From Methylobacterium aquaticum (GTDB taxonomy: Bacteria; Pseudomonadota; Alphaproteobacteria; Rhizobiales; Beijerinckiaceae): DNA of 64,000 nucleotides. The notes beneath the pieces were generated by a model, which saw nothing but the letters and a program-made list of their open reading frames with translations, made no database searches and was not told where the DNA came from. The translations under genes and the position numbers were made by a program. The stretch is taken from positions 5,005,001 to 5,069,000 of the forward strand of contig NZ_CP043627.1 in the NCBI RefSeq assembly GCF_016804325.1, read 5' to 3'. Positions 1 to 9,170 of the stretch are shown here, piece by piece (within the stretch, counting starts at the first letter, position 1; every line of letters starts with the position of its first letter).

Positions 1-10
1 AGAATGTCGC

Positions 11-2605
11 TCACGCGGTGACCGTGAAGCAGGCGCCGGGGCAATTCTCGACTTCCAGCCGGGCGTTGATCTGGTCGAGCATGGCGCGAACCAGCTTCAT
101 GCCGAGGCCGGTACCGCGGGCGGGGACGTTCTGCCAGTCGACCGGCAGGCCCTTGCCGTCGTCGCAGACCGAGAGCCGCACCCGCCCCTCCGCCTCGCCC
201 GCGACCCGCACGGCGATGCGGCCGCCGGCTTCCGCGAAGGCGTATTTCAAGGCGTTCGTGATCAACTCGGTGGCGATCAGCGAGAGCGCCACCGCCTTGC
301 GGTAGGGCACCATCAGGCCGGGCTCGGCATCGAGGTCGACCGCATGCCCCTCCCCGGCCATGCCGGCGAGATCGGCACAGAGATTCTCGATGGTCTGGCC
401 GAGATCGACCTCCTCGACGCTCTCGGCCTGGTACAGGCTGTCATGGACCCGCGCCACGCTCATCACCCGGGCTGCGGTCTCGGCGAAGGCCGCCTGCGAG
501 GCCGGGTCGGTCACCTGGCGGCGCTGCATCTGCAGGAAGGCCGAGACGATCTGGAGCGAGTTCTTGACCCGGTGGTCGATCTCGCGGGTGAGCAGATCCT
601 TCTGGGTCAGGAGGCGCTCCTTGTCGGCGAGCAGCCCGGTCAACTCGGTGATCTTGCGCTGCTGGCGAAACACCACGCCCTCCACCGCCTGGGCCAGGGC
701 CTCGGCGATGCCGACCTGCCAGGCGGCGAAGGGCTCGGACACGCCGCGGCGCTCCTCGACCCAGCGCTCGAACGAGCGCCGCGGCAGCACCGCCACTGGC
801 CCGCTGCCGGCGAGGACGGGCTTTCGCGGATCGCCGCCCCAGGTGACCGTGCTCGGCATCTCGGGCCGGAACCACAGCAGCAGGTGGCGTCGCTCCGAAT
901 CGACGAAGACCGCGAGCAGCCCGCTCGCGCATTCGGCGAACGGCGCGCTCGGCGGATGGGCGGCGGCGAATTCCGCCGTGGCGTAGCTGGTGCGGTCCGC
1001 CGGCAGGGTAATTCGCAGCCAGGCGGCGATCGCCAGGACCGCCCCGGACGGCGGGGTCCGGCCGAGGCAGCGCACGGCATCATCCGAAACGGTGGCCGCG
1101 CCACCGGCCTCGAACAGGTCGAGCAGGGTATGGGCGTTCTCGGTCAGCGCGCTGACGAAGTCGTCGGAGCGGGCGAGCTCGCGCACCAGCTCGCTCTCCA
1201 GCGCGAGGTGGGCCTGCTGTTCCTGCCACAGGCGCCGGCTCTCGAGTTCGTAGACCCGCATCGCGAAGGCGTCGGCAAGGACGGTGGCGGCGGCACGGGT
1301 TTCGGGCGCGACGTAATGCGGCCGGCGGTGATGGCCGATCATCAACCCCCAGAGCCGCCCCTCGACCAGGATCGAGATCGACATCGAGCCGTTCACGCCG
1401 AGATTGCGCTGATATTCGAGGTGGATCGGCGACAGGCTGCGCGCCTGGGCGAAGGTGAGGTCGACGGGGACGTTCGCGGTCGACGGCGTCGCCACCAGGG
1501 GCACCGGCACGTAGTCGCGGTCGATGACGAAGCGGCTCTTCGACCGGGTGTAGAGGGCCCGGGCCTGCGCCGGGATGTCGGAGGCCGGGAAGTGCAGGCC
1601 GAGCAGGCTGCGGCTCCAGGCCGGATCCTTGTCCTCGGCGATGGCCGCGCCGTTCCAGTCCGGATCGAAGCGGTAGACCAGGATGCAGTCGAAGCCGGTG
1701 AGTGCCCGGGTCTCGCGCGCCGCCACCGCGGCGGCCTCCTCCAGGGTCGCGGCGCCGCGCAGGCGGCTGATGGCGAGTTCGGTGTCGAGCTGGCTCGCGG
1801 AGCGGAAATCCTCCGGATGGGCCGGCGCCAGTTCCAGCTCGACGATGATGCGGTCGCCGTTGCGATGGGCCACGAGTTCCACCGGCAGGCCGTCGGTGGC
1901 GGGCAGCACGAGGCGCTGGCGCAAGGTTCGGCCGGGATCGACGCCGTCACCCTGCAGGGTTTCGCGGATCCGGTCGGCGAGGTCGGTCCCGAGGAGCGCC
2001 GCGAGGTCGAGCCCGAGGGGGTCCCGGTCGAGGGCATCGCGGACGTTGCCGCTGCAGGCCACCACCGTCAGGGTGTCGAGGTCGGCGGCGACCAGGACGG
2101 CGTGGGGCTGGATCGCCCCCGGGATGTGGATCGGCTCCCGCTCGCACAGGCTCGGATCCACCGGCTCGGCCCGCACCCGCTGGCTCACCGCCGCCTGCAC
2201 CGCCTCGCGGCTGTGGCCGTGCTCCAGCGTCTCCACCGGCTCGGTGACGATCCAGTAGCGGTCGGGCAAGGCGGCCTGGCGCAGGGTGATCCGCACCTGC
2301 ATCGGCCGAGGATCGAAGCCGTAGACGAAGGAGAAGGTGTGATCGAGCCGGCCCCGGCGCACGCCCTCCCGGAACCGGCCGTAGAAATGCGGCAGGTGGG
2401 TGCAGGGGGCGACGTCGGTGAAGAAGTTGCGGCCGATCACCCGCTCGGGCGCGCGCCCGGAGAACGCGCTCTCGGCCCGGTTGTAGAGATGGATGATGCC
2501 GCGCCCGTCGATCTGAATCACGCCCTGGCGCAGGCGGTCGAGGTCGTGCGGCGCGAGGGCGTCGAGGTCGATCGTCGGAGCCGTGGTCGGGTCGGGCAGG
2601 GTCAC
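11..2605 (-). CDS. PYP-bacteriophytochrome hybrid sensor histidine kinase (Ppr-like)
   Basis: An 864-residue light-sensing kinase. Residues about 25-125 match photoactive yellow protein: the pocket residues Tyr41, Glu45, Ser49 (Thr in the Halorhodospira protein) and Arg51 are in register, and Cys68 in NFFTDVAPCT is the p-coumarate attachment site. The bacteriophytochrome core follows: Cys154 in LCEREPIHIPG is the biliverdin Cys, PASDIP is at 340-345 in the GAF domain, and PRRSFERW marks the PHY tongue. The output is a HisKA_2 kinase with phospho-His678 (DHRVKNSLQ) and an HATPase domain (ELITNALKYAF, DDGKGLP). The GTG start lies just before the PYP domain. No partner response regulator, heme oxygenase or tyrosine ammonia-lyase is nearby, so both chromophores must come from elsewhere. 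The family resembles Ppr of Rhodospirillum centenum. Domain assignment is confident; photochemistry is inferred. Confidence 0.93.
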   Translation of the reverse strand: MTLPDPTTAPTIDLDALAPHDLDRLRQGVIQIDGRGIIHLYNRAESAFSGRAPERVIGRNFFTDVAPCTHLPHFYGRFREGVRRGRLDHTFSFVYGFDPRPMQVRITLRQAALPDRYWIVTEPVETLEHGHSREAVQAAVSQRVRAEPVDPSLCEREPIHIPGAIQPHAVLVAADLDTLTVVACSGNVRDALDRDPLGLDLAALLGTDLADRIRETLQGDGVDPGRTLRQRLVLPATDGLPVELVAHRNGDRIIVELELAPAHPEDFRSASQLDTELAISRLRGAATLEEAAAVAARETRALTGFDCILVYRFDPDWNGAAIAEDKDPAWSRSLLGLHFPASDIPAQARALYTRSKSRFVIDRDYVPVPLVATPSTANVPVDLTFAQARSLSPIHLEYQRNLGVNGSMSISILVEGRLWGLMIGHHRRPHYVAPETRAAATVLADAFAMRVYELESRRLWQEQQAHLALESELVRELARSDDFVSALTENAHTLLDLFEAGGAATVSDDAVRCLGRTPPSGAVLAIAAWLRITLPADRTSYATAEFAAAHPPSAPFAECASGLLAVFVDSERRHLLLWFRPEMPSTVTWGGDPRKPVLAGSGPVAVLPRRSFERWVEERRGVSEPFAAWQVGIAEALAQAVEGVVFRQQRKITELTGLLADKERLLTQKDLLTREIDHRVKNSLQIVSAFLQMQRRQVTDPASQAAFAETAARVMSVARVHDSLYQAESVEEVDLGQTIENLCADLAGMAGEGHAVDLDAEPGLMVPYRKAVALSLIATELITNALKYAFAEAGGRIAVRVAGEAEGRVRLSVCDDGKGLPVDWQNVPARGTGLGMKLVRAMLDQINARLEVENCPGACFTVTA

Positions 2606-2730
2606 GGCGTTTCCAACGAATCGATGGCCCGGGAGAGTTGCGCCTTCGGCGGCTGATCCGGCACTTTAGAGAACTCCCAGCCTGAACGGAACCGCAACGG
2701 GTGATGGCCCGGCCGTTCCGCGCCGCAATG

Positions 2731-4122
2731 TCACCGGGTACCGCCGGTGCGCTCGGCCACCGCCTTGACCGCGCTCTGGAGGCCCTCCTCCAGGGTCGGG
2801 TGATAGAAGGGCCGGTCGAGGAAGGTCGCGGCATCCCAGCCCTCCTGCACGGCGATCGCCGTGAGATGCGCGAGGTGCTCGACACCCGGCCCGATCATCG
2901 CGGCGCCGGTGATTCGGCCGTCGGGCTCGGCATAGACCCGGATCAGGCCGGCGGCCCGGTCCATCGCCCGGGCGCGGCCCTGGTCGGCGAACGATGTCTC
3001 GCCGATCACCCAGTCGCGGGCCTCCTCCGCGTCGAAGGCCCGGCCGATCGCCGCGATCTGCGGATCGGTGAAGACCAGGGCGAAGGCCGGCCAGGGCGGC
3101 GGCGCCTCGACCTGGGGGAAGCGGGCGGCGTTGCCGCCGGCGATCCAGCCCTGGCGCTGGGCCTCGTGCAGGACCGGATGCTCCTGATTGGCGTCGCCGG
3201 CGATGAAGATCGGGGCGGTGCCGCACTGGAGCGTGCGCGGGTTGAAGTCCGGCAGGCCGTCCTCGTCGAGGGCGAGCCCGGCGGCGTCGAGGCCGAGATC
3301 GGAGAGGTTGGGCGGCCGGCCGGCGGCGGCGAGCACGTGCGCGAAGGTGGCGCTCGTCGTCTCGCCGGAATCGCGGCGCCAGGTCAGCCGTATCCCGTCG
3401 CCCACCGCCTCGGCCGTCTCGACGGTCGCGCCGAGATGCAGCGTGACGTCGGCGCCGATCAGCGCGGCGGCACAGGAAGCGATCTTCGGGTCGCGGGCAC
3501 CGCCGACGGCGTCGGCCGGATCGAGCAGCGTCACCTGGACGCCGAGGCGGGCCATGGCTTGCGCCAGTTCGAGACCGACCGGTCCGGCGCCGAGGACCGC
3601 GAGGGACTCGGGCGGGGTCTCGATCTCGAACAGGGTGTCGGTGGTGAGGACAAGGTCGGCGACTGCCCGCAAAGGGGGCGGGAGGCTCGGGGTCGAGCCG
3701 GTGGCGATCACCACCGCGCCGGCCGCGATCCGGGTGTGGTCGTCGACAACAAGTGTAGTGGGATCGGAGAAGCGGGCGGTCCCGGCGATGCGCAAGTCGG
3801 CGGGGATGCGATCGAGCCCCTCGAAGACCGAGGCGACGAAATCGTCGCGCAACGCCCGCACGCGGTTCATCACCGCCCGGCCGTCGACCCGCACCTCGCC
3901 CGTCGTGACGCCGAACGGCCCGGTTCCGCGGGCGTCGTGGGCGGCGCGACCGGCCTCGATCAGGAGCTTCGAGGGCATGCAGCCGACCCGGGCGCAGGTC
4001 GTGCCTCCGGGGCCGCGCTCGATCAGCACGGCGCGGGCACCGGCCTTGGTGGCCGCGGCGTGGGCGGCGATCCCGGCGGTTCCGGCACCGATGATCGCCA
4101 CGTCGCAGGCCAGTTCACGCAT
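2731..4122 (-). CDS. Dihydrolipoyl dehydrogenase-type pyridine nucleotide-disulfide oxidoreductase
   Basis: A 463-residue FAD flavoenzyme. It has the N-terminal FAD fold (DVAIIGAGTAGIAA), the redox-active disulfide in TTCARVGCMPSK (Cys-x4-Cys), a second NAD-binding fold (LAVLGAGPVGLELAQ), an FAD motif (PIFIAGDAN), and the C-terminal dimerisation domain with the catalytic His-Glu pair in FYHPTLEEG. All active-site residues of dihydrolipoamide dehydrogenase are present. There are no neighbouring 2-oxoacid dehydrogenase genes, so this is probably a paralogue of the housekeeping lpd. The ATG at 4122 has GGGACG a few bases upstream; an in-frame ATG at 4188 would add 22 low-complexity residues and is less likely. 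Mercuric or glutathione reductase is less likely because their extra motifs are missing. Confidence 0.85.
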   Translation of the reverse strand: MRELACDVAIIGAGTAGIAAHAAATKAGARAVLIERGPGGTTCARVGCMPSKLLIEAGRAAHDARGTGPFGVTTGEVRVDGRAVMNRVRALRDDFVASVFEGLDRIPADLRIAGTARFSDPTTLVVDDHTRIAAGAVVIATGSTPSLPPPLRAVADLVLTTDTLFEIETPPESLAVLGAGPVGLELAQAMARLGVQVTLLDPADAVGGARDPKIASCAAALIGADVTLHLGATVETAEAVGDGIRLTWRRDSGETTSATFAHVLAAAGRPPNLSDLGLDAAGLALDEDGLPDFNPRTLQCGTAPIFIAGDANQEHPVLHEAQRQGWIAGGNAARFPQVEAPPPWPAFALVFTDPQIAAIGRAFDAEEARDWVIGETSFADQGRARAMDRAAGLIRVYAEPDGRITGAAMIGPGVEHLAHLTAIAVQEGWDAATFLDRPFYHPTLEEGLQSAVKAVAERTGGTR

Positions 4123-4218
4123 GACTCGTCCCTTCGGGCTGTTCGGCGCGGCAGGAGCGGCGACGTAGCGGATTCGACGCGGGGGCAACTTGCATCGCGG
4201 GCGATTCGTTCCCGCGCG

Positions 4219-4909
4219 TCAGGTTTTCGGCGCCTCGGACGACCCCTGGCCCTCGGCGAGAAGGCCGCTCACGAAGCCGGCGAGACCGGTCTGGCGCTCG
4301 CGGCGCAGGTGCTCGGCGGCGAGGATGGCTTCCAGGGTCTTGAACGAGCGGTCGAGGTCGTCGTTCACCAGCACGTAATCGTATTCCGACCAGCGCTCGA
4401 TCTCGGTGCGGGCATTGAGCAGGCGGCGCTCGATCGTCTCGGCGGAATCCTCGGCCCGGCGCTCCAGGCGGCGGCGCAATTCGGCCATGCTCGGCGGCAG
4501 GATGAAGATGGTGACGACGTCGTCGCGCAGCTTGCCCCGCACCTGCCGGGTGCCCTGGTAGTCGATGTCGAAGATCATGTCGCGGCCGGCGGCGAGCGCC
4601 CGCTCCACCGGGCTGCGCGGCGTGCCGTAATAATTGCCGTGGACCTCGGCCCATTCGAGCAGGTCGTCGCGCTCGCGCAAATGCTCGAAGGCGTCCCGGT
4701 CGATGAAGCGGTAATGCTGGCCGTCGATCTCGGACGGGCGGCGGGCCCGGGTGGTGACCGAGACCGAGAGTTCGAGGCCCCATTCGGGCCGCTGGGCCAG
4801 CGCCCGGGTCAGGGTGGTCTTGCCTGCCCCGAGGGCGAGGAGAGGATCAGCACCAGGCCCGGCGCGCCACCGGTGTGGTCAGGAGTTCGGAGCCCATCGT
4901 CGCCACCAT
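4219..4909 (-). CDS. gmk: Guanylate kinase, reading frame broken twice (probable sequence errors)
   Basis: ATP-dependent GMP to GDP kinase, essential for nucleotide supply. The continuous part gives TRALAQRPEWGLELSVSVTT, then the GMP-binding and lid regions (GNYYGTPRSPVE, FDIDYQGTRQVR, FILPPSMAELRRRL). The P-loop SSPSGAGKTTL can be read only by adding one G in the run at 4827-4830, where the frame otherwise runs to GQARPP and a stop. A second missing G near 4858-4860 would join an upstream ATG at 4909 (MVATMGSELLTTPVARR) to GLVLIL. With both repaired the product is about 230 residues, normal for the family. It sits at the end of the fab-mltG-yicC cluster, its usual place. Both breaks are most simply assembly errors in G/C runs. 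The exact start (4909 or 4897) is uncertain. Confidence 0.85.
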
Positions 4910-5034
4910 CGCGTTGCGTCGTCCTCTCGCCGGCGCGGCTTGCGCGGCCGGCTTGCCAGTCTCTGCGTTCCCATGCCGTCCTCCCGGCGGGCGCGCAACC
5001 GGGGAGATCGTGACGGGACGGGGACAGATATCCC

Positions 5035-5910
5035 CTATTCGACGTTCTGGACCTGCTCGCGGAACTGCTCGACCACCGCCTTGAGGTCGAGGCCGATGCG
5101 GGAGAGCGACACGTCGTTGGCCTTGGCGCAGAGCGTGTTGGCCTCGCGGCCGAGTTCCTGGGCCAGGAAATCGAGGCGACGCCCGACGGCACCACCGGTG
5201 GCGAGGAGGTCGCGCGCCGCGGCGAGATGGGCGCGCAGGCGGTCGATCTCCTCGCGCACGTCGGCCCGGGTGGCGAGCAGGACCGCCTCCTGGTGCAGGC
5301 GAGCCGGATCGAAGCCGGCGACCTCCATCAGGCTGGCGACCTGCGCGGCGAGACGAGCCTTCACCGCCTCGGGCCGCCGGGCCGGGCAGGCCTCCGCCGC
5401 CTCGACGAGGTCGGCCATGGTCGCGAGCTGGCCGCCGACGATCTCGTCGAGGGCCCGCCCCTCCGCGCGGCGGACCTCGACCAGGGCCTCGACCAGCCGC
5501 AGGGCGGCCGCCGCGAGGTCGCGGCGCAACGCCTCGTCGTCGGCAGCCTCCTCCTCGACCTCGACCACGCCGCGCAGGCCCAGGAGACCGTCGACGGAGG
5601 GAAGCGTGATGCCGAGCGGCATCGGCACCCGGGTGACCGCCTCGGCGAGGGAGGCGAGCAGCGCCTCGTTGATCCGCACCCGCGGTGCCGATTCGGTCCG
5701 CAACAGGGTGAGGGTCAGGTGGCAGGTGCCGCGACTGATCCGCTTCTGCACCAGGGCACGGGCTTCCTCGCCGACGGCGTCGAGGCCGGTGGGGACCCGG
5801 ACGCGGACCTCCAGCCCGCGGCCGTTGACGCTCTTGAGCTCCCAGGCCCAGTGCGCGGGTCCGGTGGTTCCGGCTTCGCGGGCGAAGCCGGTCATGCTGG
5901 CGATGGACAT
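5035..5910 (-). CDS. yicC: YicC family endoribonuclease-type protein
   Basis: A 291-residue protein of the YicC family, close to the E. coli length of 287. It begins with the hallmark SIASMTGFAR, followed by WELKSVNGRGLEVRVRVP; the C-terminal DUF1732 part contains DFLAQELGREANTLCAKAND and ends near VEQFREQVQNVE. The family acts in RNA turnover and stress survival, and E. coli YicC has been described as an endoribonuclease; that activity is taken from the family here. It lies between mltG and gmk on the same strand, as in most alphaproteobacteria. The ATG has only a weak upstream ribosome site. Confidence 0.93.
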   Translation of the reverse strand: MSIASMTGFAREAGTTGPAHWAWELKSVNGRGLEVRVRVPTGLDAVGEEARALVQKRISRGTCHLTLTLLRTESAPRVRINEALLASLAEAVTRVPMPLGITLPSVDGLLGLRGVVEVEEEAADDEALRRDLAAAALRLVEALVEVRRAEGRALDEIVGGQLATMADLVEAAEACPARRPEAVKARLAAQVASLMEVAGFDPARLHQEAVLLATRADVREEIDRLRAHLAAARDLLATGGAVGRRLDFLAQELGREANTLCAKANDVSLSRIGLDLKAVVEQFREQVQNVE

Positions 5911-6022
5911 CGGGCGCTCTAAGCAGGTTTCATCATGGTGACCGCCGGGTTTTCGCGATGAAGACCCGCGGCACGACAGGAATCCGGGGGCGCCGGCGCC
6001 GGTGCGCCGACGCGTCGTCGGC

Positions 6023-7432
6023 TCACCGATTGCGCGACCCGGGCGTGGCCCCGGGCTGCGACAGGACCGGCACGGTCTTGGGCGAGTTCAGGTCGAACGT
6101 CTTGTTGCGCAGGGGATCGCGGGCAGTCCCCTCCGAGGCGTCGAACGCACGCGAGCGGGCACCCGGATTCGCGTCGCTGCCGTCATAGGCAAGCGGAGCG
6201 CCGGGCAGGCCGGTGCGCGGCGGCAAGCCTGAGGGCAAGGCCGAGGGATCGGCCTGCGGCGGCGGCTCGACCTTGTCGACGCCGACCGTCGAGGCCGGAT
6301 CGGCAGCGGCCTTCGCCTTCTCGACCTGGCGCCAGCGGGCGACGTTGCGGTTATGCGCGTCCAGCGTCTCGGCGAAGACGTGGCCGCCAGTCCCGTCGGC
6401 GACGAAGAACAGGTCCTTGGTGCGCGAGGGGTTCGCCACCGCCTCGAGCGCCGCGCGGCCCGGATTGGCGATCGGTCCCGGCGGCAGGCCCTCGATCGCG
6501 TAGGTGTTGTAGGGCGTCACCCGGTCGATCTCGGAGCGCAGGATGCCGCGCCCAAGGGTGCCGCGCCCGCCGACGAGGCCGTAGACGATGGTCGGATCGG
6601 ATTGCAGCCGCATCCGCTTCTGCAGCCGGTTGACGAACACCCCGGCGACCCGCGGGCGCTCGTCGGCCCGGCCGGTCTCCTTCTCGACGATCGAGGCCAG
6701 GGTGACCATCTCCTGGGGCGTGCGCACCGGCACGTCGGGCGAGCGGCGGGCCCAGATCTGGTTGAGCACCTCGCGCTGCTTGGTGCGCATCAGGTTGAGG
6801 ATCTTCTGGCGCGAATCGCCGCGCTCGAACTTGTAGGTGTCGGGGAGCAGCGAGCCTTCCGGCGGGGTCTCGTTGATGTCGCCGGTGAGGATGTCGTTGT
6901 CGTTGAGGCGGGCGACGATCTGCTCGCTCGTCAGGCCCTCGGGAAAGGTGATGGCGTGCTGCACCGGCCGTCCCTGGACCAGAACGTCGACGACGTCGTC
7001 GATGCTGGCCTGGGCCTTGAAGTTGTACTCGCCGGCCTTCAGCGCCGCCTTGCGGCCGAAGCGGGCGGTCAGCTCGAACAGCATGGGGTGGGCGATCACG
7101 CCCTCGCGCTTGAGGAGTTCCGCCATCTCGCCGACGCTGGAGCGGGGCACCACCACGACCTTGTCGGCGGCCAACGGTCCGGCCTCGTTGGTCTGGCGCT
7201 CCAGCACCACGATGCCCAGGATGGCGCCGAGGCCGAGGATGACGAACAGGGTGAGGAAGCCGCTCACCGCCGAGAGCAGGCCGCCGCGCTCGCGCACCGG
7301 CTTCTCGGGCGGCGGCGGGGCGGCCGTCGGCTTGATGGCCTCGCTCGGGCTGCGCGGGGCGAGCCGGTTCGGCGGGCTGACCGGCTCCGGCGCGCTCGGC
7401 GCCGGATCCTGCGTCTTCGATCTGCGAAACAT
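6023..7432 (-). CDS. mltG: Endolytic murein transglycosylase MltG
   Basis: A 469-residue inner-membrane lytic transglycosylase that cuts nascent peptidoglycan strands. The N-terminal 50 residues are Pro-rich and cytoplasmic, a single membrane helix follows at about 56-77 (LTLFVILGLGAILGIVVL), then a LysM-like part and the YceG catalytic domain. The catalytic Glu lies in LASIVEKETG, followed by the family motifs RVAGVFVNRL, MRLQSDPTIVYG and YNTYAIEGLPPGPIANPG. The C-terminal 70 residues are a low-complexity tail rich in Pro, Ser and Ala beyond the usual domain end. AGGA lies before the ATG. It is encoded between fabF and yicC. Confidence 0.95.
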   Translation of the reverse strand: MFRRSKTQDPAPSAPEPVSPPNRLAPRSPSEAIKPTAAPPPPEKPVRERGGLLSAVSGFLTLFVILGLGAILGIVVLERQTNEAGPLAADKVVVVPRSSVGEMAELLKREGVIAHPMLFELTARFGRKAALKAGEYNFKAQASIDDVVDVLVQGRPVQHAITFPEGLTSEQIVARLNDNDILTGDINETPPEGSLLPDTYKFERGDSRQKILNLMRTKQREVLNQIWARRSPDVPVRTPQEMVTLASIVEKETGRADERPRVAGVFVNRLQKRMRLQSDPTIVYGLVGGRGTLGRGILRSEIDRVTPYNTYAIEGLPPGPIANPGRAALEAVANPSRTKDLFFVADGTGGHVFAETLDAHNRNVARWRQVEKAKAAADPASTVGVDKVEPPPQADPSALPSGLPPRTGLPGAPLAYDGSDANPGARSRAFDASEGTARDPLRNKTFDLNSPKTVPVLSQPGATPGSRNR

Positions 7433-7850
7433 GGCGGTCCTGTCGTGGCGCGTCCGGGGAGCCGGCCGGTGGACGCGCGTGCCGGCCCGATGGGGCGGAA
7501 AGCGACCGAGACCCTAGCAAGTTTTATGGCGAAATGGAGCCGGTGCGGGCCGGAGGCCACAGACGGATAAGCCCCTCCGCGCGGGCGAGAGGGGCTTCAA
7601 TCGAATTTGCGATGCGCTTCGGAGCCAGCGTCCGGTTCGGCCAGCCGTCACTGGCACCCTCCGAGTCATTCCGGGGCCGCGGAGCGGAGCCCGGAATCCA
7701 GACGCTCAGGTAGTGCGGAAAGAGAGGACGCTCCTCGTTTGATCCTGAACCATCAGCGGTTCTGGATCCCGGGCTCCGCTCCGCGGCCCCGGGATGACGC
7801 GGAGGGTGTCAGACCGGACAGCCGATTTCGCCAGGCCCACAAGTGATCGT
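7433..7850. other. Gap between mltG and fabF, mostly a dispersed repeat
   Basis: A 418-base stretch with no convincing gene. Its centre is the inverted repeat listed at 7665-7798. The part near 7433-7530 should hold the mltG promoter region on the minus strand if mltG is not co-transcribed from fabF; I see no clear promoter or terminator. Confidence 0.6.
7665..7798. repeat. GC-rich intergenic inverted repeat (family B)
   Basis: The left arm from 7665 (CATTCCGGGGCCGCGGAGCG onward) and the right arm ending at 7798 (CTCCGCTCCGCGGCCCCGGG then ATGAC) are near-complementary over about 37 bases, separated by roughly 60 bases. Weaker relatives with the same core (CCCGGnATCCA, CGGCnnCGCCGAGCCC) occur near 17890-18010, 19405-19440 and 45415-45460. 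All lie in intergenic DNA, as expected of a REP-like mobile palindrome. Confidence 0.7.
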
Positions 7851-9107
7851 TCACACCCGCCGCAGGATCAGCGACGCGTTGGTGCCGCCGAAGCCGAAGG
7901 AGTTCGACAGGGCGATGTCGACCTTCCGCTTCTGCGCCTTGTGCGGCACGAGGTCGATCGCGGTCTCGACCGACGGGTTGTCGAGGTTGAGGGTCGGCGG
8001 GACGACACCGTCGCGGATGGCGAGCACGGAAAAAATCGCCTCGATGGCGCCCGCCGCACCCAGCAGGTGGCCGGTGGCGGACTTGGTCGAAGACATCGCC
8101 ACGTCGGTGGCGTTGCCGAGCAGGCGCTCGACCGCCTTCAGCTCCAGCTCGTCGCCGAGCGGGGTCGAGGTGCCGTGGGCGTTGATGTAGTCGATCTCGG
8201 AGGGCGTGATGCCGGCGCGCTTCACCGCCGCGCTCATGCAGCGGAAGGCGCCGTCGCCGTCCGGCGAGGGCGAGGTGATGTGGTAGGCGTCGCCCGAGAG
8301 GCCGTAACCGATCACCTCGGCGTAGATCTTGGCGCCGCGGGCCTTGGCGTGCTCGTATTCCTCGAGCACCACCACGCCGGCGCCCTCGCCCATCACGAAC
8401 CCGTCGCGGTCGCGGTCGTAGGGGCGGGAGGCGCGCTGCGGCTCGTCGTTGAATCCGGTGGAGAGCGCCCGGCAGGCGGCGAAGCCCGCGAGCGAGAGAC
8501 GGTTGATCGGCGATTCGGCACCACCGGCCAGCATCACGTCGGCGTCGCCGAGCGCGACGAGGCGCGCGGCGTCACCGATCGCGTGGGCGCCGGTGGAGCA
8601 GGCCGTCACCACGGAGTGGTTCGGGCCCTTCAGGCCGTGGGCGATCGAGACCTGGCCGGAGGCCAGGTTGATGATCCGGCCCGGGATGAAGAACGGCGAG
8701 ATCCGCCGCGGCCCCTTCTCGAACAGCGTCACCGAGGCATCGTAGATGCCGCCGATGCCGCCGATGCCGGAGCCGATGAGGACGCCGGTGGCACATTGGT
8801 CCTCGTGCGAGGACGGGTGCCAGTCGGCGTCGTCGAGCGCCTGGCCGGCCGCCGCCATCGCGTAGACGATGAAGGGGTCGACCTTGCGCTGCTCCTTGGC
8901 TTCCATCCACGTATCGGGATTGAAGGTGCCGTCGCTGCCGTCGCCAAGCGGGATCGAGCAGGCGATCTTGCACGCCAGATCCGACACGTCGAAGGCCTCG
9001 ACGCGGGCGGCACCGCTTTGCCCCTCGATGAGGCGGCTCCACGTGACGTCGACGCTGCTGCCCAGCGGCGACACCATTCCGAGGCCCGTGACGACGACTC
9101 GACGCAT
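7851..9107 (-). CDS. fabF: Beta-ketoacyl-ACP synthase II
   Basis: A 418-residue condensing enzyme that elongates acyl-ACP with malonyl-ACP in type II fatty acid synthesis. It begins RRVVVTGLGMVSPLGSS. The catalytic triad is visible: Cys in VTACSTGAHAIGDA, His in NAHGTSTPLGD and His in KSATGHLLGAAG, and the C-terminus has the Gly-rich NSFGFGGTNASL. The ATG at 9107 matches the family start; an in-frame ATG at 9131 would add eight residues. It is encoded directly after acpP, 63 bases away on the same strand, so translation in step with its carrier protein is likely. Confidence 0.96.
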   Translation of the reverse strand: MRRVVVTGLGMVSPLGSSVDVTWSRLIEGQSGAARVEAFDVSDLACKIACSIPLGDGSDGTFNPDTWMEAKEQRKVDPFIVYAMAAAGQALDDADWHPSSHEDQCATGVLIGSGIGGIGGIYDASVTLFEKGPRRISPFFIPGRIINLASGQVSIAHGLKGPNHSVVTACSTGAHAIGDAARLVALGDADVMLAGGAESPINRLSLAGFAACRALSTGFNDEPQRASRPYDRDRDGFVMGEGAGVVVLEEYEHAKARGAKIYAEVIGYGLSGDAYHITSPSPDGDGAFRCMSAAVKRAGITPSEIDYINAHGTSTPLGDELELKAVERLLGNATDVAMSSTKSATGHLLGAAGAIEAIFSVLAIRDGVVPPTLNLDNPSVETAIDLVPHKAQKRKVDIALSNSFGFGGTNASLILRRV

Positions 9108-9170
9108 CGCGTTATCCCGACCCGATCCCATGACGGAAGCGTTTACCCTAGTGGCTGAGGAACGCGGCGA

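Noticed and set aside
4800..4870. Programmed frameshift in gmk
   Set aside because: No slippery sequence with downstream structure, no precedent for this family, and two separate shifts would be needed in the P-loop region.
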